Shown here: positions 27,448 through 35,465 of the stretch, one piece after another
Numbering within the stretch: position 1 is the stretch's first letter
How the letters are laid out: every line of letters starts with the position of its first letter
Assembly (NCBI RefSeq): GCF_028473605.1
Contig: NZ_CP097267.1
Coordinates: 4,332,501-4,396,500, forward strand
Source of the DNA: Acidovorax sp. NCPPB 3576
Lineage (GTDB): Bacteria; Pseudomonadota; Gammaproteobacteria; Burkholderiales; Burkholderiaceae_C
Direction: 5' to 3'
Length of the DNA: 64,000 bases
Position numbers and translations under genes: made by a program
The notes under the pieces: model-generated
What the model saw: only the letters and a program-made list of their open reading frames with translations
Database searches by the model: none
Told to the model about the DNA's origin: nothing

Positions 27448-29040
27448 TCAGGGATAGAAAGCAATCACACGGTAGCCGGACACGCGCGCACCGCCCGTGA
27501 CCACCACCACGGGCAAGGTGCCGCTCCATTCGCCGCCCGGCGCGATTTCCACCGGCGCCCCCAGGTCCTGGGGTTGCAGCACGCGGCGCAGCACCGGCCG
27601 GTCCTGCGTGTCGGTCAGCGTGAGTTCCACCGACGGCATGGCCACGGCAAAGCCGGCGCGGCTCTTGATGGACAGGCCCAGTTGGTAGGAATCGCCCCGC
27701 CCCTTGTTGAAGGAAGAGCTGTCGATCACCACATCGGCGATGCGGCGTGGGGCCGCGATGGTGCATTGCAGCGGCACGCACAGCGCCTGGAGCGCGGGCC
27801 GCGCGTCCGGATACTGCGACGCCAGCCGGTCGCGCTCCTGCACCGCCATCTGCAGCGCCAGGCCCGCGGCCAGTGCGAGCAGCATCAGCGCCATGCCGGC
27901 GCGCACGGCCGGCTTGCGCCAGAACGCCTTGCGGCGCGCGGCGCGCATGAAGCCCGGCTCATCGGCCGCCGTGGCATGCATGCCCTCTTCTTCGTCATCG
28001 TCCTCTGCGTGGACATGCGCGGGCAAGCCTTGAACGGGGCGTTGCACGCCGGCCATGGCAGCAGCGGACGCGGCGGCCGCTCCTGCCGGCAGCGGAGCCC
28101 ATCCCTCCAGCCCGCCGCCCGCCTGGGTGGCGATGGCCACCGGGTCGGTATCGGCCTCGATGGCTTCCAGGGCCATGTCCATGGCCACCGCCTTGGCGAT
28201 GGCATCGTCGGTCGAAGGCTGCCGCACATGGCCGTCCGGCGCATCGGAGGTGGCGGCTTGCTGCGGCCCGTCTTCCAGATCGTCGGGCCACTCGGAATCG
28301 CGCAACTCCGCGAAGGGCAGCTCGTAGCCCATGGGCTCCGGTGGAGGTATTCCGTTGGCCGCCTTCGCCTCATCATCTTTCGTGGATGCAGGAGCGGGCG
28401 TTACCGCCGGGGCCGGCCGCTCGGCGATGGAGGCCGGTCCTGGCAACTCCCATCCCGATGGCGGTGGCGCGGGCTTTGACAATCCTGCGGGGGAGTCCGT
28501 CGCGCTCGACCGGGTTCGCCAAACCAGCGGAGACGCCGGCTCCAGGCGCCAATCGGCGGGTGGCTCCACGCCAGGCGAGGCCAACGGCCGCGCCGTGAGG
28601 TAGCTGGGCACCGGCGGCGCTTCCGGCACCTGCAGCGGTGCGGGCAAGGTATCGTCCAGCGACAGCGGGTTCGCCTGAGATTCGGGGAAGGCCTGCGGCG
28701 ATGGCTGCGCCGGCTGCGATGGCGCAGGCACCAGGGCCGGGGCGGGGCCCGGCGCAGGCGGCCCTGCCAGCGTCGAAGAAGAAGCGGCTTTGGGCACGCC
28801 GGCATTGCCGCCACCCCAGGCCCGCACGGCGGGCGCCGGCGGCCGCATGGCCGGGCGCGGGCCCTCGGGAATGGCCATCTCCGGCAGCAGGTCCTGCGAA
28901 GCCGATCGCACCAGGTGGGCGGCGGCATCGAAGACTTCCTTGCACTGCCCGCAACGCACCCATCCATCGGAGATGCGCAACTGGTCCGCGACGACCTTGA
29001 AGGTCGTGCCGCAGGCGGGGCAGCGTGTGATCTGGCTCAT
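27448..29040 (-). CDS. MJ0042 zinc-ribbon and DUF3426 membrane protein
   Basis: 530 residues. N-terminal zinc ribbon with CPACGTTF and CGQCKEVF (two CxxC knuckles, residues 8-37), a long disordered Pro/Ala-rich linker (about 45-370), one transmembrane helix (AGMALMLLALAAGLALQMAV), and a C-terminal DUF3426 domain (about residues 410-530) with VIDSSSFNKGRGDSYQLGLS. Function is unknown; such proteins commonly follow prmA in Burkholderiales. Start at 29040 fits MSQITRCPACG of the ribbon. Confidence 0.9.
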   Translation of the reverse strand: MSQITRCPACGTTFKVVADQLRISDGWVRCGQCKEVFDAAAHLVRSASQDLLPEMAIPEGPRPAMRPPAPAVRAWGGGNAGVPKAASSSTLAGPPAPGPAPALVPAPSQPAQPSPQAFPESQANPLSLDDTLPAPLQVPEAPPVPSYLTARPLASPGVEPPADWRLEPASPLVWRTRSSATDSPAGLSKPAPPPSGWELPGPASIAERPAPAVTPAPASTKDDEAKAANGIPPPEPMGYELPFAELRDSEWPDDLEDGPQQAATSDAPDGHVRQPSTDDAIAKAVAMDMALEAIEADTDPVAIATQAGGGLEGWAPLPAGAAAASAAAMAGVQRPVQGLPAHVHAEDDDEEEGMHATAADEPGFMRAARRKAFWRKPAVRAGMALMLLALAAGLALQMAVQERDRLASQYPDARPALQALCVPLQCTIAAPRRIADVVIDSSSFNKGRGDSYQLGLSIKSRAGFAVAMPSVELTLTDTQDRPVLRRVLQPQDLGAPVEIAPGGEWSGTLPVVVVTGGARVSGYRVIAFYP

Positions 29041-29098
29041 CGGCTCGAGATTGTAGGTGTGCGCCCTGCCGGCCTGAACGGCGGCACGGCCCTGCCCA

Positions 29099-30001
29099 TC
29101 AACGCGCCGCCACCATCAGGATCCACCCCTCCTGCGCATCCGCCACCTCCAAGGGCAGCCACGGCGCATAGGCCTCTTTCAGCTCGTCGGCCTGGCGCTC
29201 CAGGATGCCGGCCAGCACCAGATGGCCGCCGGACGCCACATGCGCGCACAGCAGCGGCGCCAGCACCTTGAGGGGCGTGGCGAGGATGTTGGCCAGCACG
29301 GTCTGGTAGGCGCCGCTGGCCTGGTCGGGCAGGCCCGCCTTCAGCGCCACGCCGTTGGCTTCGGCGTTCAGTCGCGTGGACTCCACCGCCGCCGGGTCGA
29401 TGTCCACGGCATCGACGTCCGTCGCGCCGAACTTGGCGGCACCGATGGCCAGGATGCCGGAGCCGCAGCCATAGTCGAGCACGCGGCCCAACGGGTTGCC
29501 GCTGGCGCCGCGCGGCGCTCCGTTCGCCGCGATCCACCGCAGGCACATGCGCGTGGTGGGGTGCGTGCCGGTGCCGAACGCCAGGCCCGGGTCGAGCCGG
29601 ATGCTGCGCGTGGCCTGGGCCGGCAGTTCATGCCAGGTCGGAACGATCCAGAAATCCGGCGTGATGTCCACCGGCGCGAACTGCGATTGCGTGAGGCGCA
29701 CCCAGTCCTGCTCGGGCACGGTGGCCAAGCCCAGCACGCGGCACCCCTCGAAGAAGTCCTGCACCTCCAGCAAGGCACGCGCCTCCTGCGCTTCGGCTTC
29801 GTTCTGGAACAGTGCCACCACGCGGCTGCGCTGCCAGCCGTCCTTGGGCGGCGGCATGCCGGGCTCGCCGAACAGCGCCTGCTCGGCATCGGTCTGCGCG
29901 TCGGCATCTTCGACCGAGACGCTCAGCGCCTGCAGCGCATCGAGCGCATCGCTCAGAGACTCGACCCGGTCTTCGGGGCACATCAGGCTCAGCTCAAACA
30001 T
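29099..30001 (-). CDS. prmA: Ribosomal protein L11 methyltransferase PrmA
   Basis: SAM-dependent methyltransferase that trimethylates ribosomal protein L11; 300 residues. N-terminal L11-binding domain (MFELSLMCPEDRVESLSDAL) and a Rossmann methyltransferase domain with motif I DYGCGSGILAIGAAKFGA, preceded by FGTGTHPTTRMCL, and NILATPL. GGAGG lies upstream of the ATG at 30001. It follows accC on the same strand but is separated from it by a hairpin with a T-rich tail (30027-30056). Confidence 0.96.
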   Translation of the reverse strand: MFELSLMCPEDRVESLSDALDALQALSVSVEDADAQTDAEQALFGEPGMPPPKDGWQRSRVVALFQNEAEAQEARALLEVQDFFEGCRVLGLATVPEQDWVRLTQSQFAPVDITPDFWIVPTWHELPAQATRSIRLDPGLAFGTGTHPTTRMCLRWIAANGAPRGASGNPLGRVLDYGCGSGILAIGAAKFGATDVDAVDIDPAAVESTRLNAEANGVALKAGLPDQASGAYQTVLANILATPLKVLAPLLCAHVASGGHLVLAGILERQADELKEAYAPWLPLEVADAQEGWILMVAAR

Positions 30002-30019
30002 GGGAGACCTCCGGGAGAA

Positions 30020-30056
30020 AACGAAAATGCTGGCACCCGTTGCCAGGTGCCAGCAT
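30020..30056 (-). terminator. Terminator-like hairpin between accC and prmA
   Basis: ATGCTGGCACC and GGTGCCAGCAT form a perfect 11-bp stem with an 8-nt loop. On the minus strand it is followed by TTTTCGTTTTC. It lies 26 bp before the prmA ATG, so it may end or attenuate the accBC transcript. Confidence 0.72.
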
Positions 30057-30080
30057 GCAAAACGGCCACGCGCGGCGATC

Positions 30081-31430
30081 TCAGCGCTTGTGCTGCGAGA
30101 GCCACTCTTCCAGGTAATGGATGTTGGTGCCGCCCGCAACGAACTTGGCGTCCACCATCAGCTCGCGGTGCAGCGGCACGTTGGTGTTGATGCCTTCGAT
30201 CACCGTCTCGGACAGCGCCGTGCGCATCCGGGCCAGGGCCTGCTCGCGCGTGTCGCCGTGCACGATGATCTTGCCGATCATCGAGTCGTAGTTCGGAGGC
30301 ACGTAGTAGTTGGTGTAGGCATGCGAGTCCACGCGCACGCCCGGGCCGCCCGGTGCATGCCACATGGTGATTCGGCCTGGCGAGGGGATGAACTTGTACG
30401 GGTCTTCGGCGTTCACGCGGCACTCGATGGCATGGCCGCGGATCTCGATCTGGCGCTGGGTGAAGGGCAGCTTCTCGCCAGCGGCGACCATGATCTGCGT
30501 CTTCACGATGTCCACGCCCGTGATCCACTCGGTCACCGGATGCTCCACCTGCACGCGGGTGTTCATCTCGATGAAGTAGAACTCGCCGTTTTCGTACAGG
30601 AATTCGAACGTGCCCGCGCCGCGGTAGCCGATCTTCTTGCAGGCGGCCACGCAGCGCTCGCCGATCTTCTCGATCAGCTTGCGGGGGATGCCCGGTGCCG
30701 GCGCCTCTTCGATCACCTTCTGGTGGCGGCGCTGCATGGAGCAGTCGCGCTCGCCCAGATAGACCGCGTTGCGGTGCTTGTCCGCCAGGATCTGGATCTC
30801 GATGTGGCGCGGGTTCTGGAGGAACTTCTCCATGTACACGGCCGGATTGCCGAACGCCGCGCCGGCCTCGGCCTTGGTCATCTGCACCGCGTTGACGAGC
30901 GCCGCCTCGGTGTGCACCACGCGCATGCCGCGCCCGCCGCCGCCGCCCGCCGCCTTGATGATGACGGGGTAGCCCACCGCCTTGGCGATGCGGCGGATCT
31001 GCACGGGGTCTTCCGGCAACTCGCCTTCGGAGCCGGGCACGCAGGGCACGCCCGCGCGGATCATGGCCTGCTTGGCGGACACCTTGTCCCCCATGATGCG
31101 GATCGACTCGGGCGTGGGGCCGATGAACTGGAAGCCGCTCTTTTCCACCCGCTCGGCGAAGTCGGCGTTCTCGGACAGGAAGCCGTAGCCGGGGTGGATG
31201 GCCTCCGCATCGGTCACCTCGGCGGCCGAGATGATGGCGGGCATGCTGAGGTAGGACAGTGGCGAAGGCGCGGGGCCGATGCACACCGCCTCTTCGGCCA
31301 GCTTCACGTACTTGGCATCGCGATCCGCCTCGGAATACACCATGACGGCCTTGACGCCGAGTTCACGGCAGGCGCGCTGGATGCGCAATGCGATTTCGCC
31401 GCGATTGGCAACGAGGATTTTCTTAAACAT
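30081..31430 (-). CDS. accC: Acetyl-CoA carboxylase, biotin carboxylase subunit
   Basis: ATP-dependent carboxylation of biotin on AccB, first step of fatty-acid synthesis; 449 residues. N-terminal Rossmann-like part [23 protein letters not shown]-grasp with glycine loop [34 protein letters not shown], catalytic region [18 protein letters not shown] and the C-terminal RVNAEDP segment. The start codon overlaps the end of a 38-codon ORF resembling the accC 5' end (31423-31539), so translation may be coupled. Genes upstream and downstream are accB and prmA. Confidence 0.98.
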   Translation of the reverse strand: MFKKILVANRGEIALRIQRACRELGVKAVMVYSEADRDAKYVKLAEEAVCIGPAPSPLSYLSMPAIISAAEVTDAEAIHPGYGFLSENADFAERVEKSGFQFIGPTPESIRIMGDKVSAKQAMIRAGVPCVPGSEGELPEDPVQIRRIAKAVGYPVIIKAAGGGGGRGMRVVHTEAALVNAVQMTKAEAGAAFGNPAVYMEKFLQNPRHIEIQILADKHRNAVYLGERDCSMQRRHQKVIEEAPAPGIPRKLIEKIGERCVAACKKIGYRGAGTFEFLYENGEFYFIEMNTRVQVEHPVTEWITGVDIVKTQIMVAAGEKLPFTQRQIEIRGHAIECRVNAEDPYKFIPSPGRITMWHAPGGPGVRVDSHAYTNYYVPPNYDSMIGKIIVHGDTREQALARMRTALSETVIEGINTNVPLHRELMVDAKFVAGGTNIHYLEEWLSQHKR

Positions 31431-31539
31431 AGGTTTCTTCGCGGCTCATCACCCATGCGCTGGCGCATGCGAGTGCGGCTGGCTTGGCTTCGCGCAGGGC
31501 GAGACGGCCGGCACCGGCGACGAGGATTTTCTGAAACAT
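31423..31539 (-). CDS. 38-codon ORF resembling the accC 5' end, overlapping the accC start
   Basis: The small ORF begins [20 protein letters not shown], close to the accC start [20 protein letters not shown]; the first 21 nt differ at only a few positions. It ends with a TAA that overlaps the accC initiation region (TATGTTTAAG), so a ribosome finishing it would stop on the accC start. GGAGAA lies upstream of its ATG. It may be a degenerate partial duplication of the accC 5' end now acting as a leader, or a pseudogene fragment. Not a known family. Confidence 0.55.
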   Translation of the reverse strand: MFQKILVAGAGRLALREAKPAALACASAWVMSREETYV

Positions 31540-31606
31540 GGACGTTCTCCGGCGGCCGGCAACAAGGCCAGCACGCCCGACAAGGACCGAGGGAGACATG
31601 CGCAAT

Positions 31607-32050
31607 TTATTCGATCACGAACAGCGGCTGCCCGTATTCCACCGCCTGGCCGTTCTCCCCCAGGATGCGCGTCACGGTGCCGGACTTGTCGGCTTCGATC
31701 TCGTTGAGGATCTTCATGGCCTCGATGATGCAGATCGTCTCGCCTTCCTTGACCTGGCTGCCCACCTCGACGAACGACTTGGCGCCCGGGCTGGAGGCGC
31801 GGTAGAACGTGCCCACCATGGGGGACTTCACGATGTGGCCGGTGGGCGCTGCGGGCGCGGGCAACTCCGCCACCGGGGCGGCTGCGGCCGGCGCCGGGGC
31901 CTGCTGGGCGGGCGCTGCAACATATTGCTGCACCACGGCACCGCCGCTCTTGACGATGCGGACCTTGCCTTCTGCCTCGGTGATCTCGAGTTCTGACACA
32001 TTCGACTCGGACACGAGGTCGATCAAGGTCTTGAGTTTTCGCAAATCCAT
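31607..32050 (-). CDS. accB: Acetyl-CoA carboxylase, biotin carboxyl carrier protein
   Basis: Carrier protein holding biotin for AccC and the carboxyltransferase; 147 residues. N-terminal helix [20 protein letters not shown], an Ala/Pro-rich linker (about 44-70), and a biotinyl domain with the target Lys113 in [14 protein letters not shown] plus the [15 protein letters not shown] thumb region. It is the first gene of the accB-accC run on the minus strand. Confidence 0.98.
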   Translation of the reverse strand: MDLRKLKTLIDLVSESNVSELEITEAEGKVRIVKSGGAVVQQYVAAPAQQAPAPAAAAPVAELPAPAAPTGHIVKSPMVGTFYRASSPGAKSFVEVGSQVKEGETICIIEAMKILNEIEADKSGTVTRILGENGQAVEYGQPLFVIE

Positions 32051-32077
32051 GGGAACTCCAACGCCAAAAACAAAATA

Positions 32078-32129
32078 GGGCGCGAATTTACCCCAAATCC
32101 GACCTATGGCCGGTATTTGGGCGCAAATT
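32078..32129. promoter_or_regulatory. accB upstream region with direct repeat
   Basis: GGGCGCGAATT (32078) and GGGCGCAAATT (32119) repeat 41 bp apart, about four helical turns, in the promoter region of accB. The spacing and position suggest a regulator site, but the protein is unknown. Confidence 0.35.
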
Positions 32130-32158
32130 CATTGATCTTCGCGGTGGATTGCAGACCG

Positions 32159-32776
32159 CTATCCCAGAGCGAACCATTGCTGAAGGTCTTCTGCGGTGAC
32201 CTGGCCCATTTTACGGTGCACGATGCTGCCATCTGCGCCGATCAGCACGCTGAACGGCAGCCCCCCTGTGAGATTACCCAGAGATCGACCCAGTTCGGTG
32301 CCCGAAAGCCCTGCCAAACCCACCGGGAAATCGAGTGGCAGGCGTTCCAGGAATTTGCGCACGGCCGATGGCTGATCGATCGCCAACCCCACCACTTGCC
32401 AGCCTTTGGCCGCATGTTCGCGATAGAAGGCATTCAGAAGCGGCAATTCATCCACGCACGGCGGGCACCATGTCGCCCAGAAGTTCACCAGCAGGGGCTT
32501 GCCACGGAAACGCTCCATCGCCACGGGATCGCCGCCGGTAGGCGCATCGAACCGCTGGGACCAAAGGGCCGCTTCGGCGCCCGACAACACGGCATGCGGC
32601 TGAAAACGCCACCAGGCCAGCCCGGCCCCGCCCAGCCCCGCCGCAGCGGCGACACCGCCATACAGCAGCAGCTTGCGGCGCAAAGCACCGGGCGCGGCAG
32701 CCGTCCCGCCCGGGCGGGCGGGATTCGTTTCACGCGAAAAAGGAGTGCCCGGATCGGAGGGCGGCGATACATTCAT
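32159..32776 (-). CDS. TlpA-like thiol:disulfide oxidoreductase
   Basis: Membrane-anchored periplasmic thioredoxin-like protein of 205 residues. A basic N-terminus (ALRRK) is followed by a hydrophobic anchor (LLLYGGVAAAAGLGGAGLAW, about 36-55), then a thioredoxin/AhpC-TSA fold with LVNFWATWCPPCVDELPLL (active-site Cys104 and Cys107) and a cis-Pro region GGLPFSVLIG. It likely reduces cytochrome c or other periplasmic thiols. Overlaps the upstream unknown gene by ATGA (32773-32776). Confidence 0.92.
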   Translation of the reverse strand: MNVSPPSDPGTPFSRETNPARPGGTAAAPGALRRKLLLYGGVAAAAGLGGAGLAWWRFQPHAVLSGAEAALWSQRFDAPTGGDPVAMERFRGKPLLVNFWATWCPPCVDELPLLNAFYREHAAKGWQVVGLAIDQPSAVRKFLERLPLDFPVGLAGLSGTELGRSLGNLTGGLPFSVLIGADGSIVHRKMGQVTAEDLQQWFALG

Positions 32777-33369
32777 TCGGGGGAGCTCTCCAACAGCTTG
32801 CGCACGGCACGAATGTCTCCGCGCGGCACCCGGCCCCGCGCATCCGGGCGCAATGCGCCGCGCAGGTCATCCAGGTCATAGATCAAAAGGTGCACGCCGA
32901 TCATCTCGCCCAGCACCGGCGAATGGCTGGAAATGCTGAGCGCCTCGACCGATTCCCCATGAAAACCGGTGACGGTGCGCGGCTCGTAGTCCACATGGTG
33001 ATCGATCAGCGCGATCTCGGCGGATTTGCAATCGTCGCAGAACAGCTGCAGATAGATATCGGACAGCCGGGTCGCCGTGCCATGCCACACCGCGCCGCCC
33101 AGGTGGGGGCGAAACGTCTCCATGCGTTCCATCCAGATCAGCGCCAGCTGGCGCAGCGCGAGCAGTTCCTGGGGCTGGGTGTCGGCGCAGAACAGGCCGA
33201 TGTATTCGCGCACGGCGTCTTCCACCAGATCGTTGTCGGGCAGCGGCGTGCGAGCGGGCAGGCCCAGCTGGCGAACGGCCCGGCGTTTGGCCGGCCCCCA
33301 TTCCAGTCCTTCTTCGACGACCATGCGGGCTGCGGCGTTGGCGATCTCGGTAGCGAGGGCGTTTTGCAT
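32773..33369 (-). CDS. Conserved protein of unknown function next to mpl
   Basis: About 198 residues from the ATG at 33369 (MQNALATEIANAAARMVVEE); an upstream in-frame start at 33399 adds ten residues. It looks cytoplasmic and mostly helical. A nucleotidyltransferase-like composition is suggested by ARMVVEEGLEWGPAKRRAVR at the N-terminus and by short acidic segments (FCDDCKSAEIALIDHHVDYE, YDLDDLRGAL). No catalytic motif is certain. It is divergent from mpl and co-transcribed with the tlpA-like gene. I do not recognise a named family with confidence. Confidence 0.8.
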   Translation of the reverse strand: MQNALATEIANAAARMVVEEGLEWGPAKRRAVRQLGLPARTPLPDNDLVEDAVREYIGLFCADTQPQELLALRQLALIWMERMETFRPHLGGAVWHGTATRLSDIYLQLFCDDCKSAEIALIDHHVDYEPRTVTGFHGESVEALSISSHSPVLGEMIGVHLLIYDLDDLRGALRPDARGRVPRGDIRAVRKLLESSPE

Positions 33370-33477
33370 GGCGGCGGCTCGGTAGAGGTAAGCGTGCATT
33401 GTGGCCTCAATGCCGCCCCGTGACCTGTGAAAGCGCCCGCGTCCGGCAGGGGCATGGAACCCATGGACGCAGTGGCC

Positions 33478-33526
33478 GCTATTGAAAATATAGCTACAAA
33501 AGCAATAAGGACCTGCGCGGGCGGCC
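33478..33526 (+). repeat. Dispersed inverted-repeat element, copy R3
   Basis: GCTATTGAAAATATAGCTAC is a short palindrome followed by AAAAGCAATAAGG and CGCGGGCGGCC. It resembles R6 (shared GCAATAAG and terminal GGCC) and the palindrome of R1 and R2. It sits in the mpl promoter region, 30-80 bp upstream of the start, so it could affect mpl transcription. Confidence 0.6.
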
Positions 33527-33557
33527 CCGCAGGCCTGGAACCTTAGAATCTGCGCCC

Positions 33558-34967
33558 ATGCATATTCACATTCTGGGCATCTGCGGCACGTTCATGGGGG
33601 GCCTGGCGGCATTGGCGCGCGAAGCGGGCCACAAGGTCACCGGCTGCGACGCCGGCGTGTACCCCCCGATGAGCGACCAGTTGCGCGCCTTAGGGATCGA
33701 ACTGATCGAAGGCTATGGCGCGGACCAGCTGGCGCTGGCGCCCGATGTGTTCGTGATCGGCAACGTGGTCAGCCGGGCGCGCCTGCCCGATGGCGCACCG
33801 AAATTCCCCCTGATGGAGGCCATTCTCGACGCGGGCGCCGCCTACACCAGCGGCCCCCAGTGGCTTGCCGAGCACGTGCTGCAGGGCCGGCATGTGCTGG
33901 CGGTGGCGGGCACCCACGGCAAGACGACCACCACGTCGATGCTGGCCTGGATTCTGGAATGCGCCGGCCTGCAGCCCGGCTTCCTGGTGGGCGGCGTGCC
34001 GCTCGATTTCGGCGTGTCGGCCCGGCTGGGCGCCGCGCGCCGGCCGGTGGCAGGCCCGGGCGTGGCGGGCGATGCGCCCGTGTTCGTGATCGAGGCGGAT
34101 GAATACGACACCGCGTTCTTCGACAAGCGCAGCAAGTTCGTGCACTACCGCCCCCGCACCGCGGTGCTGAACAACCTGGAATTCGACCACGCGGACATCT
34201 TCGACGACCTGCCGGCCATCGAGCGGCAGTTCCACCACCTGGTGCGCACGGTGCCGCCCTCGGGCCGCGTGGTTTTCAACGGGCTGGAGGAAAGCCTGGC
34301 CCGCGTGCTGCATGCCGGTTGCTGGAGCGAGGTGGCGAGCTTCGGCGCGCTGGTGAGCGACTTCACGGCGCAGGGCGAGCCGCACGCCTTCGACGTGTTC
34401 TACCAGGGCCGGGCCGTGGCCCGCGTGGAGTGGGCGCTGACCGGCGTGCACAACCAGTTGAATGCGATGGCCGCCATCGCCGCCGCCCACCACGTGGGCG
34501 TGGCACCGGCGCAGGCCGGCCGCGCGCTGGCCCGGTTCCAGAACGTGAAGCGGCGCATGGAACTGCACGGCACCGTACGCGGCATTGCGGTGTACGACGA
34601 TTTCGCCCACCACCCGACCGCCCTGCGCACCACGCTGGACGGCCTGCGCCGCAGCGTGGGGCCGCAGGCCCGCATCCTCGCGGCGTTCGAGCCGCGCAGC
34701 AACACCATGAAGCTGGGCACCATGAAATCGCAGCTGCCCTGGGCGCTGGAGCCGGCCGACCTGGCGTTCTGCCACACCGCCGGCCTGGACTGGGACGCGG
34801 CCCAGGTGCTGGCGCCGCTGGGCGACAAGGCCCGGACGGCGCCTGACATCGGCACGCTGATCGGGCAGATCGCCCAGGCGGCCCGGCCGGGCGATCACAT
34901 CGTGTGCATGAGCAACGGGAGCTTCGGCGGCATCCATGGCAGGCTCATCGATTCGCTATCAAATTAA
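33558..34967 (+). CDS. mpl: Murein tripeptide ligase Mpl
   Basis: Recycling enzyme that joins L-Ala-D-Glu-meso-Dap tripeptide to UDP-MurNAc; 469 residues. N-terminal nucleotide domain MHIHILGICGTFMGGLAALA, ATP-binding P-loop VAGTHGKTTTTSMLAWILEC, EADEYDTAFFDKRSKF, NNLEFDHADIFDDL, and the C-terminal Mur ligase domain (AVYDDFAHHPTALRTTLDGL, AFEPRSNTM). The last codons (SLSN) and the stop lie inside repeat copy R4, so the C-terminus was remodelled by the repeat. Confidence 0.96.
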   Translation: MHIHILGICGTFMGGLAALAREAGHKVTGCDAGVYPPMSDQLRALGIELIEGYGADQLALAPDVFVIGNVVSRARLPDGAPKFPLMEAILDAGAAYTSGPQWLAEHVLQGRHVLAVAGTHGKTTTTSMLAWILECAGLQPGFLVGGVPLDFGVSARLGAARRPVAGPGVAGDAPVFVIEADEYDTAFFDKRSKFVHYRPRTAVLNNLEFDHADIFDDLPAIERQFHHLVRTVPPSGRVVFNGLEESLARVLHAGCWSEVASFGALVSDFTAQGEPHAFDVFYQGRAVARVEWALTGVHNQLNAMAAIAAAHHVGVAPAQAGRALARFQNVKRRMELHGTVRGIAVYDDFAHHPTALRTTLDGLRRSVGPQARILAAFEPRSNTMKLGTMKSQLPWALEPADLAFCHTAGLDWDAAQVLAPLGDKARTAPDIGTLIGQIAQAARPGDHIVCMSNGSFGGIHGRLIDSLSN

Positions 34968-35007
34968 TAGCGCAACGCCCTAGATAAATATGCGCTGGAG
35001 GCCGATT
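34955..35007 (+). repeat. Dispersed inverted-repeat element, copy R4
   Basis: The 53-bp element runs GCTATCAAATTAATAGC, CGCCCTAG, ATATGCGCTGGAGGCCGATT. By my count it matches the aroE copy R5 at about 40 of 53 positions without gaps. It overlaps the mpl stop codon (TAA at 34965-34967) and thus encodes the end of Mpl. Confidence 0.85.
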
Positions 35008-35046
35008 CGGCTGATAGCGCAGCGAGGGCGGCCATCCGCCCCCTCT

Positions 35047-35358
35047 TCAATACGTCACGGCCATGGCCGGGACATCCACCCGCACGATCGGGCGGGCCAG
35101 TGCGGCGCTGGCGGCTTCGGCGAACTGCCGGCCCCATTGGGCGTCGGCCAGCAACGGGGCGCCGGCGGCCTGCGCCACCGTGAGAACCTTGTCGGCCAGC
35201 AGCACCTTGCCGCTGGCCCGCAGGGGCTCGCACTCCAGGCTGATGAACGCCTCGTCCAGCCAGCGGCGGGCCTCTTCATTGCTTAAAGGCTCCGAACCTT
35301 CCAGATCGAAACGGAATTCCTGGCCCGGCGCCAGGGTGATCGAGACTTCTCTGCGCAT
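35047..35358 (-). CDS. Small conserved protein of unknown function
   Basis: 103 residues from the ATG at 35358 (MRREVSITLAPGQEFRFDLE); a second in-frame start lies at 35388. Mixed alpha/beta composition with SNEEARRWLDEAFISLECEP and a C-terminal RPIVRVDVPAMAVTY. No known family recognised. It lies between mpl (convergent) and aroG (same strand, upstream), about 108 bp after the aroG stop. Confidence 0.75.
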   Translation of the reverse strand: MRREVSITLAPGQEFRFDLEGSEPLSNEEARRWLDEAFISLECEPLRASGKVLLADKVLTVAQAAGAPLLADAQWGRQFAEAASAALARPIVRVDVPAMAVTY

Positions 35359-35465
35359 GGATTGTTTTCCTGGTTGAGGTGAGGCCAACGGCGGCCATGC
35401 AAGCCGATGCCCGCGGTGGGGCCATCGAGCTTACACCGCACGCCTGCCGCCCCGGCCCCTGTTTT

